Shown: in pieces, positions 1 to 5,258 of the stretch | Layout: every line of letters starts with the position of its first letter | How positions within the stretch are numbered: position 1 is the first letter of the stretch | NCBI GenBank assembly: GCA_013694635.1 | Contig: JACDCA010000743.1 | Coordinates: forward strand, 1 to 5,580 | Origin: Acidobacteriota bacterium | GTDB lineage: Bacteria > Acidobacteriota > Vicinamibacteria > Vicinamibacterales > 2-12-FULL-66-21 | DNA: 5,580 bases | Reading direction: 5' to 3' | Translations under genes and position numbers: made by a program | The notes under the pieces: model-generated | The model's input: only the letters and a program-made list of their open reading frames with translations | The model's database searches: none | Told to the model about the DNA's origin: nothing

Positions 1-134
1 ACCTGGCGAAGCTGCTGAAGCCTCTGGGCGTGCGCGTGACGCGCATCGCGATGGGCGTACCGGTCGGCAGTGATCTCGAATACGCCGACGAAGTCACCAT
101 GCACAAGGCCATGGAGGGCAGGCGGGAGGTCTAG
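1..134 (+). CDS. recR: Recombination protein RecR, C-terminal end (partial)
   Basis: The 3' end of recR; the rest lies left of the window. The frame beginning with the codon at 3 reads LAKLLKPLGVRVTRIAMG and then PVGSDLEYADEVTMHKAMEG-RREV before a TAG at 132-134. This is the characteristic RecR C-terminus: the end of the Toprim domain plus the conserved (R/M)G(L/V)PVG-DLEY(A/V)DE-T---A--GR motif. RecR acts in the cytoplasm with RecO/RecF to load RecA on gapped DNA. Its stop codon shares CTAG (131-134) with the stop of the convergent minus-strand gene, so there is no room for a terminator between them. Only about 43 residues are visible, but the match is very specific to RecR. Confidence 0.95.
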   Translation, partial: LAKLLKPLGVRVTRIAMGVPVGSDLEYADEVTMHKAMEGRREV

Positions 135-2440
135 ACCGCGACGGTCTCCTCCTGATCGTCGCGGAGCAGATCCTTCAGTTTCAACGTAAGAGTGAGCCAG
201 TAGAGATTCGATCCGAGCGCCGCCAGGACGAGGACGACGGGCAGCGCGTCGGCAAGCGCCAGGAACAGGATGCCGTAGGGCATCGCGGCGCGCGTGCCGA
301 CGGGGGCGACGGTCCAGATCAGCCTGGTCCACACGGACGGATCCGCTGTCATCCGGCTCTTGGCCACGGCATGCAGCCTCGTCGGCTGGCCGGCCGTGAT
401 TCGGGCGCGCAGGTAGATCAGCAGGGCGAACGTCACCAGCGTTCCCGCCAGCGCGAGCAGACCAATCCGGAAGAAGAACACCGATCCGGTGTCGCGTACC
501 ACTCCGATCGTCACTCCGAAAAACACCGCCAGGTAATACGAGTAGTCCCCGACCGTTTCGATCCAGCAGCCGAGCGCGGACTCCTGGTACTTGAGGCGCG
601 CGATCTCACCATCGCAACCGTCGAGGATGCTCGCGACGAGCGAGAGGGCCGCCGCCAGGACCGCCGTCCCATAGTGGCCGACGCTGAAAAGCCACCCGGA
701 GTAGAAGCCGAGTAAGACGAGCAGGATCGACAACTGGTTGGCGGTCAGCGGCGTCCTGATCAACGCGATGCTGATCGGGAGCGAGAGGGTGCGGTTGAAG
801 CGAGCGACCTTCGCGTCCGTGTCCTTGTAGCTCGAGCGGCGCAAGGTGCGGTCGGCCGGCTCGATGTCCGACGGGCTCACCATCTGAATGGCGAGTTGCC
901 CGCGCCCGTACGACACGTCTTCTCCCGAAGGCCGCGAGAGCACCCTCCGTCGCGCGGCGAGCGCCGTGCTCACGGCAGAAGGATCCGCGGCATCGGCTGC
1001 CGCCAGTCTGATTACTCCGCTGATCGGCCAGTCGGGCCCGGCCGGCACGTCGACGGGCGCGGCTGGTTCCGCTGCCAGGAGTGCCGCATGAGACAGCAGG
1101 GTGGGTGACACGACGGTGCCGGCGCCCACGGCGGTCAGGGCCTGCTGTTGATCCAACGTGCCGATGGCGCGCTGCCATTCGTCAACCGTGGATACGACCG
1201 TAACTCCATCGAGCTGATGCGCGAGGCGCGCGAAGAGGTGCGATTGCCGCGGGCGTGGCGGTTGCCAGATGAGAACCGTGCCGTAACCGGCGCGCAGCGC
1301 GGAGCGGACGACGCGTTCGCCCGCAGCCATGCCGCACAGTCGCACATCTGGGGACACCGGCACCGACGCGTCGCGCGGGATGTACAGGAGAACCGGGCGC
1401 GGCGTCGCATCCACGGCACTTGGAGAGCTCGCAGCCGTTGCCTTGTAGTCACCCGAGCTGACCCTGCGCTGCGTCCCTCGCGGATAGATCGCCAGGCCGA
1501 TCCCTGCCCAGAACAGGCCCCGCAGCCGGCGCGCCAGCGCCAGCGCCGCGCCGCCACCGGCGACGCCGATAGCCGAGACCGCCGCCAGGCTCGACGCTTC
1601 GAGTGCCCCGAGATTGGCGGGGATGAACGCCGACGCAAAGCTCGCGACTCGCGAGAACGTCTCGACCGTGAGTGCATCGATCGCCGAGATCGGCGTTCCG
1701 CTCGCACGCAGGATAACCCAGGCCTCGAGCGCCATCAACGTATACGCGGCGATCGTCGCGCACATGAGTACCGCAAGACGCCTGGGGTTGCCGCGGACCA
1801 GGTCGAGCATCTGGCGTTCGACGGCACAGGTGAAGCGGCTGATGCGGCCGCCCGCGATCGAGGTGCCCCAGCGGCGGTCGACGCGGGTAAAGCAGGACTG
1901 GATGTACGTGCCGCGACCCGAAATCAAGATCCCGGTCAGGGCCGCGATGACCGCGGCCCCGATCGCGAACGCGCGGAACACCCGGAACCACAGGCGCGTC
2001 AACGGCAGGACGGCGAGGGCGATCACCGAGAGCACACCGACGATCACCGTCGTGCCGATCATGTATGCGACCCGCTCGAGGGCGACGGCCGCGGTCGCTT
2101 CGCGCGGATCGACGCGGTCACTGAGGAGGACGACTTTCAGCGGCTCACCCGCGATCCCGCGCAGCGTCAGGTAGCTGAACGCCTCGGCCGCAAGACGCAC
2201 GCGTGCGAGTCGCAGAAAGGAAAGGTTGCGGTCCGGGGGGAAGCACCAGGACCACGCCCAGGTGCGCACCAGGTGCCACAGCCCGCTGAAGAGCAGCGCG
2301 AGCGGAAGCGCGACGCCAAGGCGCCGGATAGTGCCGACGGCCAGCGAAATGTTGATGTAGTAAAGCGCCGCGGCGAAGAGAACGATGCCGACCGCCAGCG
2401 CGCCCCAGCGGACGGCGTTGCTGCGCGCTCCCGGCGTCAT
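131..2440 (-). CDS. Fusion: flippase-like membrane domain + degenerate NTP-transferase-like domain + CDP-alcohol phosphatidyltransferase
   Basis: A 769-residue membrane protein in three parts. Residues about 10-320 form a polytopic UPF0104/LPG-synthase-TM (flippase-like) domain, with GEPLK at 98-102 and GALEASSLAAV at 278-288. Residues about 345-520 resemble the core of a MobA-type nucleotidyltransferase (GMAAGERVVRSALRAGYG at 370-387) but lack the nucleotide-binding GxGxR signature and a clear metal-binding Asp. Residues about 535-760 form a CDP-alcohol phosphatidyltransferase, with the TPLTANQLS lead-in at 563-571 and the catalytic motif D607-x2-D610-G-x2-A614-R615-x8-G624-x3-E628-x3-D632, followed by several membrane segments. 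That family moves a phospho-alcohol from a CDP carrier to an acceptor, releasing CMP, at the cytoplasmic membrane face. The third motif Asp is Glu here. The ATG at 2438-2440 overlaps the TGA of the upstream nucleotidyltransferase gene (ATGA), suggesting translational coupling. Substrate and product are unknown. The domain architecture is well supported; the transport role of the N-terminal part is inferred. Confidence 0.88.
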   Translation of the reverse strand: MTPGARSNAVRWGALAVGIVLFAAALYYINISLAVGTIRRLGVALPLALLFSGLWHLVRTWAWSWCFPPDRNLSFLRLARVRLAAEAFSYLTLRGIAGEPLKVVLLSDRVDPREATAAVALERVAYMIGTTVIVGVLSVIALAVLPLTRLWFRVFRAFAIGAAVIAALTGILISGRGTYIQSCFTRVDRRWGTSIAGGRISRFTCAVERQMLDLVRGNPRRLAVLMCATIAAYTLMALEAWVILRASGTPISAIDALTVETFSRVASFASAFIPANLGALEASSLAAVSAIGVAGGGAALALARRLRGLFWAGIGLAIYPRGTQRRVSSGDYKATAASSPSAVDATPRPVLLYIPRDASVPVSPDVRLCGMAAGERVVRSALRAGYGTVLIWQPPRPRQSHLFARLAHQLDGVTVVSTVDEWQRAIGTLDQQQALTAVGAGTVVSPTLLSHAALLAAEPAAPVDVPAGPDWPISGVIRLAAADAADPSAVSTALAARRRVLSRPSGEDVSYGRGQLAIQMVSPSDIEPADRTLRRSSYKDTDAKVARFNRTLSLPISIALIRTPLTANQLSILLVLLGFYSGWLFSVGHYGTAVLAAALSLVASILDGCDGEIARLKYQESALGCWIETVGDYSYYLAVFFGVTIGVVRDTGSVFFFRIGLLALAGTLVTFALLIYLRARITAGQPTRLHAVAKSRMTADPSVWTRLIWTVAPVGTRAAMPYGILFLALADALPVVLVLAALGSNLYWLTLTLKLKDLLRDDQEETVAV

Positions 2441-3177
2441 GCCGGGTCGGGCTCCGATCGCAGCAGGGATTCCGCGGCGCTCAGATCCGCCATCGTGTCG
2501 ACGTCACACCACGACGCGCCGGCGACGTCGGCGCCGATCATCCGCCCTCGGGCCGCGAGCCGCTGCACGCCCGCGCTGAGCGTCGTCTCCCCATGGTCAC
2601 GCGCCTCGTCGAGCGCCTCGAAGAGGGAGGGCGCGAACACGAAGACTCCCGTGTCGAGCGCGTCCCATGGATCGACGTGTTTGCCGATTGCCGTGATCCG
2701 CCCCGCCTGCATTCGCACACGCGTGGCTTCAGCGGCGATCGATGGATCCGATGGCAGCGAATCGACGGCGAGTACCGAATCGCCCGGCGGCACATCCATC
2801 GTGAGAACACGGCGCAGTGCGGAAGTGGGGAACAGATGGTCCCCCATCATGAGTGCGAACCGGTGACCGTCGCAGTAGTCACGTGCGGCAAGAGCGGAGA
2901 CGCCGTTCTCGAGCTGCCAGTCGGGGTTGTGAACAAAGTGGACATCGACGCCGGGCGGCTGCCGGGATTCGATCAGCGACCGGACGCGATCCGCCTCGAA
3001 CCCGATGACGACGCAGAAGGAGGAGATGCCCGCTGCGGCAGCGCGTTGCAGGGTGCGAACGATCAACGGCTGCCCGGCGACCGGGTGCAGCAGCTTTGAG
3101 TGATGTCCGTCGTTCTTGAAACGGTCGCCATTGCCGGCGGCGAGGATCACGGCCCGGGTTGGCGGAACTGAGCTCAC
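2437..3177 (-). CDS. MobA/IPCT-like nucleotidyltransferase (probable phospho-alcohol cytidylyltransferase)
   Basis: A 246-residue soluble GT-A-fold nucleotidyltransferase. Visible motifs in order: AVILAAGNGDRF (9-20, nucleotide-binding loop), SKLL-P--GQPLIVRT (27-42, with K28), NPDWQLENG (84-92), MGDHLF (111-116, with D113 as likely metal ligand), DTGVFVF (175-181) and WCDVDTMADL (223-232, second acidic site). The MGDHLF and ENG motifs resemble the inositol-1-phosphate cytidylyltransferase part of archaeal and bacterial IPCT/DIPPS enzymes more than sugar-nucleotide synthases such as RfbA. The likely reaction is NTP + phosphorylated alcohol to NDP-alcohol + pyrophosphate. Its 4 nt overlap with a CDP-alcohol phosphatidyltransferase gene fits CTP as nucleotide and transfer of the product by that partner. 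The start is GTG (3175-3177) with GAGG five bases upstream. Family assignment is firm; inositol phosphate as substrate is inference, and a phosphocholine- or sugar-phosphate-using relative is possible. Confidence 0.87.
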   Translation of the reverse strand: MSSVPPTRAVILAAGNGDRFKNDGHHSKLLHPVAGQPLIVRTLQRAAAAGISSFCVVIGFEADRVRSLIESRQPPGVDVHFVHNPDWQLENGVSALAARDYCDGHRFALMMGDHLFPTSALRRVLTMDVPPGDSVLAVDSLPSDPSIAAEATRVRMQAGRITAIGKHVDPWDALDTGVFVFAPSLFEALDEARDHGETTLSAGVQRLAARGRMIGADVAGASWCDVDTMADLSAAESLLRSEPDPA

Positions 3178-3182
3178 GAACG

Positions 3183-3186
3183 CCTC
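3183..3186 (-). promoter_or_regulatory. Shine-Dalgarno site for the nucleotidyltransferase gene
   Basis: GAGG on the minus strand sits five bases before the GTG at 3175-3177. It supports this GTG as the start, in agreement with the position of the AVILAAGNG motif nine residues in. Confidence 0.55.
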
Positions 3187-3196
3187 GAATCTCCAC

Positions 3197-3214
3197 GCCC
3201 GGCGACGGCCGGGC
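3197..3214 (-). other. GC-rich hairpin in the gap between the flippase-like gene and the nucleotidyltransferase gene
   Basis: GCCCGGC-GACG-GCCGGGC is a perfect 7 bp stem with a 4 nt loop. It lies 58 bases after the stop of the upstream flippase-like gene and 20 bases before the nucleotidyltransferase start. No T-run follows it on the minus strand, so it is not a classical intrinsic terminator. It could stabilise mRNA ends, attenuate read-through or be incidental in GC-rich DNA. I see no convincing promoter in the rest of this gap; a TATAGG on the minus strand (about 3216-3221) has no matching -35 box. Confidence 0.45.
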
Positions 3215-3272
3215 TCCCTATATGACGTGCATTCCCCCTGCGTCGTTTCAGGACTCAGGGCATCCCACTAGT

Positions 3273-4319
3273 CTACTGCGCGGTTCCGGGCCGTTCTGGC
3301 TCAGGCTCCCCGCGCGTCTCCGCGAGGTCGCGGGGACGGATGCCACGCCGCGCGAGCAGCGCGGCCCCTGCCAGCGCCCACGCAGCCATCCGGGCCTTGC
3401 GGATCACGGCGACCGTGACCCCGATCGTCGCCCCAAGCCCGAGCACGTTTGTCACCGCAGCCGTGCCGAGCTCCCCAACCCCCATTTGAAACGGGACGAC
3501 CTTGAAGGCGACGGTCATCGCTCGTTGAGCCGTCTCGAGAATGAACGCCGTCAGCAGCAGCGGCGGCTGTCCCGTGAGGGCGTGCAGCGTGATGTATGCC
3601 TCCACGACACCGAGCGCATGGAAGACAACCTCACACCCGGCAACGGTCGCCAGCGCGGCGGGCCGGCGCACCGCGAACGTGTAGATCTGCTGCTCCAGCA
3701 CACGCACCCGCGCGGTCTGGGAATGCAATGCTGAGCCCTCTCTGGCGACCAGGGGGATCCACCGGCTCAGGAGCGCAGGCTGCCGCCAGAGAAGGACCAG
3801 CGATGCGGCAAAGAGCACGATCACGCCGCCAACGGCAATCTGCCCGAGCTGCCGGATCTGCGGCGGCAGTTCGAAGGTGAACAGCAGGGCCAGGGTCCCG
3901 GCGGCGATCATCGCTGCAGCAGACAGCGTATACAGGAGGTTTTCGACGGCCAGCGCAGTCAAGGCAACTTCGACGGGCACGCGGCCGCGTACGTACGCCG
4001 CTTTCGCGGGCTCGCCCAGCACGGGACCGAGCGGCGTCAGGTTGCCGACGGTATCGCCGGCGACCACTCCGGCAAACGCGGTGACGAAGGACAGTCGATG
4101 CGGCGGTTCGACGCAGATGGTCCATGCCGCGGCGCGCGCGAGAAACCGGAGGCCGCCGATCACGACGATCGCGGAAAACCACCACCCGAGTCCGACGATG
4201 CCCTGCCAGACTTCGCGGGGATCCGCGCGCCACAGCACGATGGCGAACAGCGCCGTACCGGCGACGACGCCGAGGAGGCCGGCCGCGTTGAACGCCGCGC
4301 GGCGCGGGTGTTCCGCCAC
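3273..4319 (-). CDS. Flippase-like membrane protein (UPF0104 / lysylphosphatidylglycerol synthase TM family)
   Basis: A 348-residue polytopic inner-membrane protein with hydrophobic segments at about 12-30, 43-62, 78-95, 115-148, 160-177, 222-248, 253-290 and 292-322. The tail is charged, Pro/Glu-rich and cytoplasmic-looking. The family signatures are LGEPAKAAYV (101-110), a Glu in a membrane segment (AVENLLY, 124-130) and QMGVGELGTAAV (278-289). Relatives include the membrane half of MprF and proteins implicated in moving or handling lipid intermediates; no synthase domain is attached here. It shares the GEPxK and G-x2-E elements with the N-terminal domain of the 769-residue protein two genes downstream, so the locus encodes two paralogous domains. 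The GTG at 4317-4319 is the first start after an in-frame TAG at 4365-4367, with a weak GGAAAG 13 bases upstream. The two ATGs at 4325-4330 are out of frame. Family confidence is high; the transported substrate is unknown. Confidence 0.87.
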   Translation of the reverse strand: MAEHPRRAAFNAAGLLGVVAGTALFAIVLWRADPREVWQGIVGLGWWFSAIVVIGGLRFLARAAAWTICVEPPHRLSFVTAFAGVVAGDTVGNLTPLGPVLGEPAKAAYVRGRVPVEVALTALAVENLLYTLSAAAMIAAGTLALLFTFELPPQIRQLGQIAVGGVIVLFAASLVLLWRQPALLSRWIPLVAREGSALHSQTARVRVLEQQIYTFAVRRPAALATVAGCEVVFHALGVVEAYITLHALTGQPPLLLTAFILETAQRAMTVAFKVVPFQMGVGELGTAAVTNVLGLGATIGVTVAVIRKARMAAWALAGAALLARRGIRPRDLAETRGEPEPERPGTAQ

Positions 4320-4336
4320 CGCGCCATCATATCTTT

Positions 4337-4358
4337 CCGGGGGGCTTCGCCCCGCCGG
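4337..4358. other. Left terminal hairpin of the palindrome
   Basis: GGGGC-TTC-GCCCC (4341-4353) is a perfect 5 bp stem with a 3 nt loop. It is extended by CCGG (4337-4340) pairing with CCGG (4355-4358) across a one-base bulge. On the minus strand it lies in the leader of the flippase-like gene, immediately next to the weak GGAAAG ribosome-binding candidate, which it may partly mask. Confidence 0.55.
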
Positions 4359-4449
4359 ACCCCCCTACACGCGCCCTCGCTCGCCGCTTCGCCGGCTCGC
4401 TCCGGTCGCGTGGCTCACTCGCTGCGCTCGCTTGCGCACGAAATCTTCA

Positions 4450-4455
4450 TATAAT
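4450..4455 (+). promoter_or_regulatory. Candidate -10 box (TATAAT) at the palindrome centre
   Basis: A perfect TATAAT lies in the only AT-rich patch of the divergent intergenic region, at the loop of the palindrome. It would drive the DUF4203-like gene, giving a leader of about 110 nt that includes the right arm. No -35 box is found at normal spacing; TTGCGC at 4432-4437 is only 12 bases away. The minus strand has a poorer match in the same place. It is a candidate by position and sequence only. Confidence 0.3.
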
Positions 4456-4548
4456 CGGCGGATGATTGCGTCGCGAACGAGCGCAGCCAGTGAGCCGCCG
4501 GAGCGGCGCGGGGCGACAGGGGTCCCCGCAAGCGACGGCGGAAGGGGT

Positions 4549-4567
4549 CTGGGGACGAAGTCCCCAG
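4549..4567. other. Right terminal hairpin, just before the DUF4203-like start codon
   Basis: CTGGGGAC-GAA-GTCCCCAG is a perfect 8 bp stem with a 3 nt loop. It ends seven bases before the ATG at 4575, where a Shine-Dalgarno sequence would be expected, and none is visible there. A strong GC stem in this place would be expected to affect translation initiation unless the message starts close to the ATG. Confidence 0.6.
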
Positions 4568-4574
4568 AATAAAC

Positions 4575-5174
4575 ATGCTCCCCGCGTCTTTCCAGACGCC
4601 TGCGGCAGTCATCCTCCTGGTCGGTGGACTGCTCGCGTGCTTCGCCGGCTATCGCATCTTCCGGATCGTCCTCGGCATCTATGGCTTCATCGGCGGCGCG
4701 CTGCTGGCCAGCAACATCGTCGGCACCGACCACACGATGTGGATGATAGGGGCGGCGGTCCTGGGCGGCGCGATCGGTGCGCTCATCCTGATCGCGGCGT
4801 ATTTCATCGGCGTCGCGCTGATTGGCGCGGGTCTCGGCGCCGTCATCGCAAACCTGGTGTGGGCGACTGTCGGCGGCGAGCCGCACATTGCGGTGGTCAT
4901 CATCCTGGCGATCCTGGGGGCGCTGGCGGCGCTCGCGCTGCAGCGCTACGTGATCATTGTTGCGACCGCGTACGGCGGCGCGCAGACGGTCGTCGTTGGC
5001 GCCGCGGCGCTGATGGGCAGCCAGGCGGCTGCCGACGTCGCGTCGCGCACCGTCTACAGCGTGTATCCGTTGAACCCGATGCCGGCGACAGCACTCGATT
5101 CCGCGGCAGCGTTCGTCCTCGGCATCGCGGGTCTCGCGGTGCAGTTGCTGGTAACCGCGAAGGGGAAGAAGTGA
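4575..5174 (+). CDS. DUF4203/TMEM198-like polytopic membrane protein
   Basis: A 199-residue, strongly hydrophobic protein rich in Gly, Ala, Ile and Val, with about seven membrane segments: roughly 10-27, 33-50, 56-76, 78-98, 105-122, 124-147 and 173-193. The segment GGLLACFAGYRIFRIVLG (17-34) followed by GFIGG (37-41) is typical of the DUF4203/TMEM198 group. The stretch after residue 147 is a short, more polar loop before the last segment, and the C-terminus is AKGKK, consistent with a cytoplasmic tail. The biochemical function of the family in bacteria is not known. The ATG follows AATAAAC without a recognisable Shine-Dalgarno site. The next in-frame start codons lie inside the first membrane segment, so this start is preferred. 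It is transcribed divergently from the flippase-like gene, and 84 bases separate it from the OsmC gene downstream; co-transcription with that gene is possible but not shown. Confidence 0.78.
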   Translation: MLPASFQTPAAVILLVGGLLACFAGYRIFRIVLGIYGFIGGALLASNIVGTDHTMWMIGAAVLGGAIGALILIAAYFIGVALIGAGLGAVIANLVWATVGGEPHIAVVIILAILGALAALALQRYVIIVATAYGGAQTVVVGAAALMGSQAAADVASRTVYSVYPLNPMPATALDSAAAFVLGIAGLAVQLLVTAKGKK

Positions 5175-5187
5175 GCATGACGATTTG

Positions 5188-5200
5188 CCATTGATAATGG
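5188..5200. promoter_or_regulatory. 13 bp dyad, candidate operator upstream of the OsmC gene
   Basis: CCATT-GAT-AATGG is a perfect 5 bp inverted repeat with a 3 bp spacer, in an AT-richer stretch of the 84-base gap before the OsmC gene. It overlaps GATAAT (5193-5198), a near match to a -10 box, although no -35 box stands at the right distance. It could be a regulator site for the peroxiredoxin gene. It does not match the OhrR operator as I know it, so the regulator is unknown. Confidence 0.3.
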
Positions 5201-5214
5201 ACGGGACATGAGCG

Positions 5215-5237
5215 GCCGGGGTGCAGGGGCCCCCGGC
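5215..5237. other. GC hairpin in the leader of the OsmC gene
   Basis: GCCGGGG (5215-5221) and CCCCGGC (5231-5237) form a 7 bp stem around a 9 nt loop. There is no T-run after it, so it is a poor intrinsic terminator for the DUF4203-like gene. It may be a transcript-end stabiliser or a chance GC structure. Confidence 0.4.
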
Positions 5238-5248
5238 GATCAATGAAT

Positions 5249-5255
5249 GAGGTGG
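5249..5255 (+). promoter_or_regulatory. Shine-Dalgarno site of the OsmC gene
   Basis: GAGGTGG, close to the GGAGG-type consensus, lies with its GAGG core six bases before the ATG at 5259-5261. It fixes that ATG as the start; the nearby ATGs at 5243 and 5247 are out of frame. Confidence 0.6.
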
Positions 5256-5258
5256 CGT

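Larger units (their letters stand above)
4337..4567. repeat. Long imperfect inverted repeat (about 230 bp palindrome) between divergent genes
   Basis: Nearly the whole intergenic region between the two divergent genes (4320-4574) is one imperfect palindrome centred near 4452. Mirrored blocks in order: hairpin GGGGCTTCGCCCC (4341-4353) with GGGGACGAAGTCCCC (4551-4565); GACCCC (4358-4363) with GGGGTC (4544-4549); CGCTCCGG (4398-4405) with CCGGAGCG (4498-4505); and TGGCTCACTCGCTGCGCTCG (4411-4430) with its complement at 4478-4497, 18 of 20 matching. All four pairs have midpoints within about 3 bases of each other. The unpaired centre is AT-rich (4441-4455). The element encodes no credible protein. 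It could be a MITE- or REP-like palindromic unit, or a pair of structured leaders for the two genes. Its terminal hairpins lie 18 and 8 bases from the two start codons. Confidence 0.7.

Noticed and set aside
1148..2866. A 572-codon open frame on the plus strand opposite the fusion gene and the nucleotidyltransferase gene.
   Set aside because: Its translation is dominated by Arg, Asp, Ala and Gln with no recognisable domain, and it spans two convincing genes on the other strand. It is the usual antisense shadow in high-GC DNA.
2437..3177. Calling the nucleotidyltransferase a glucose-1-phosphate thymidylyl- or uridylyltransferase.
   Set aside because: The MGDHLF and NPDWQLENG motifs, the short length and the coupling to a CDP-alcohol transferase gene fit the IPCT/MobA-like group better.
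3197..3214. Hairpin as a Rho-independent terminator of the flippase-like gene.
   Set aside because: The stem is good, but the minus-strand bases after it are GCGTGGAG with no T-run, so only a structural note is justified.
4337..4567. The palindrome as a bidirectional intrinsic terminator.
   Set aside because: It lies between two start codons of divergent genes, not between gene ends, and has no T-run after either terminal hairpin.
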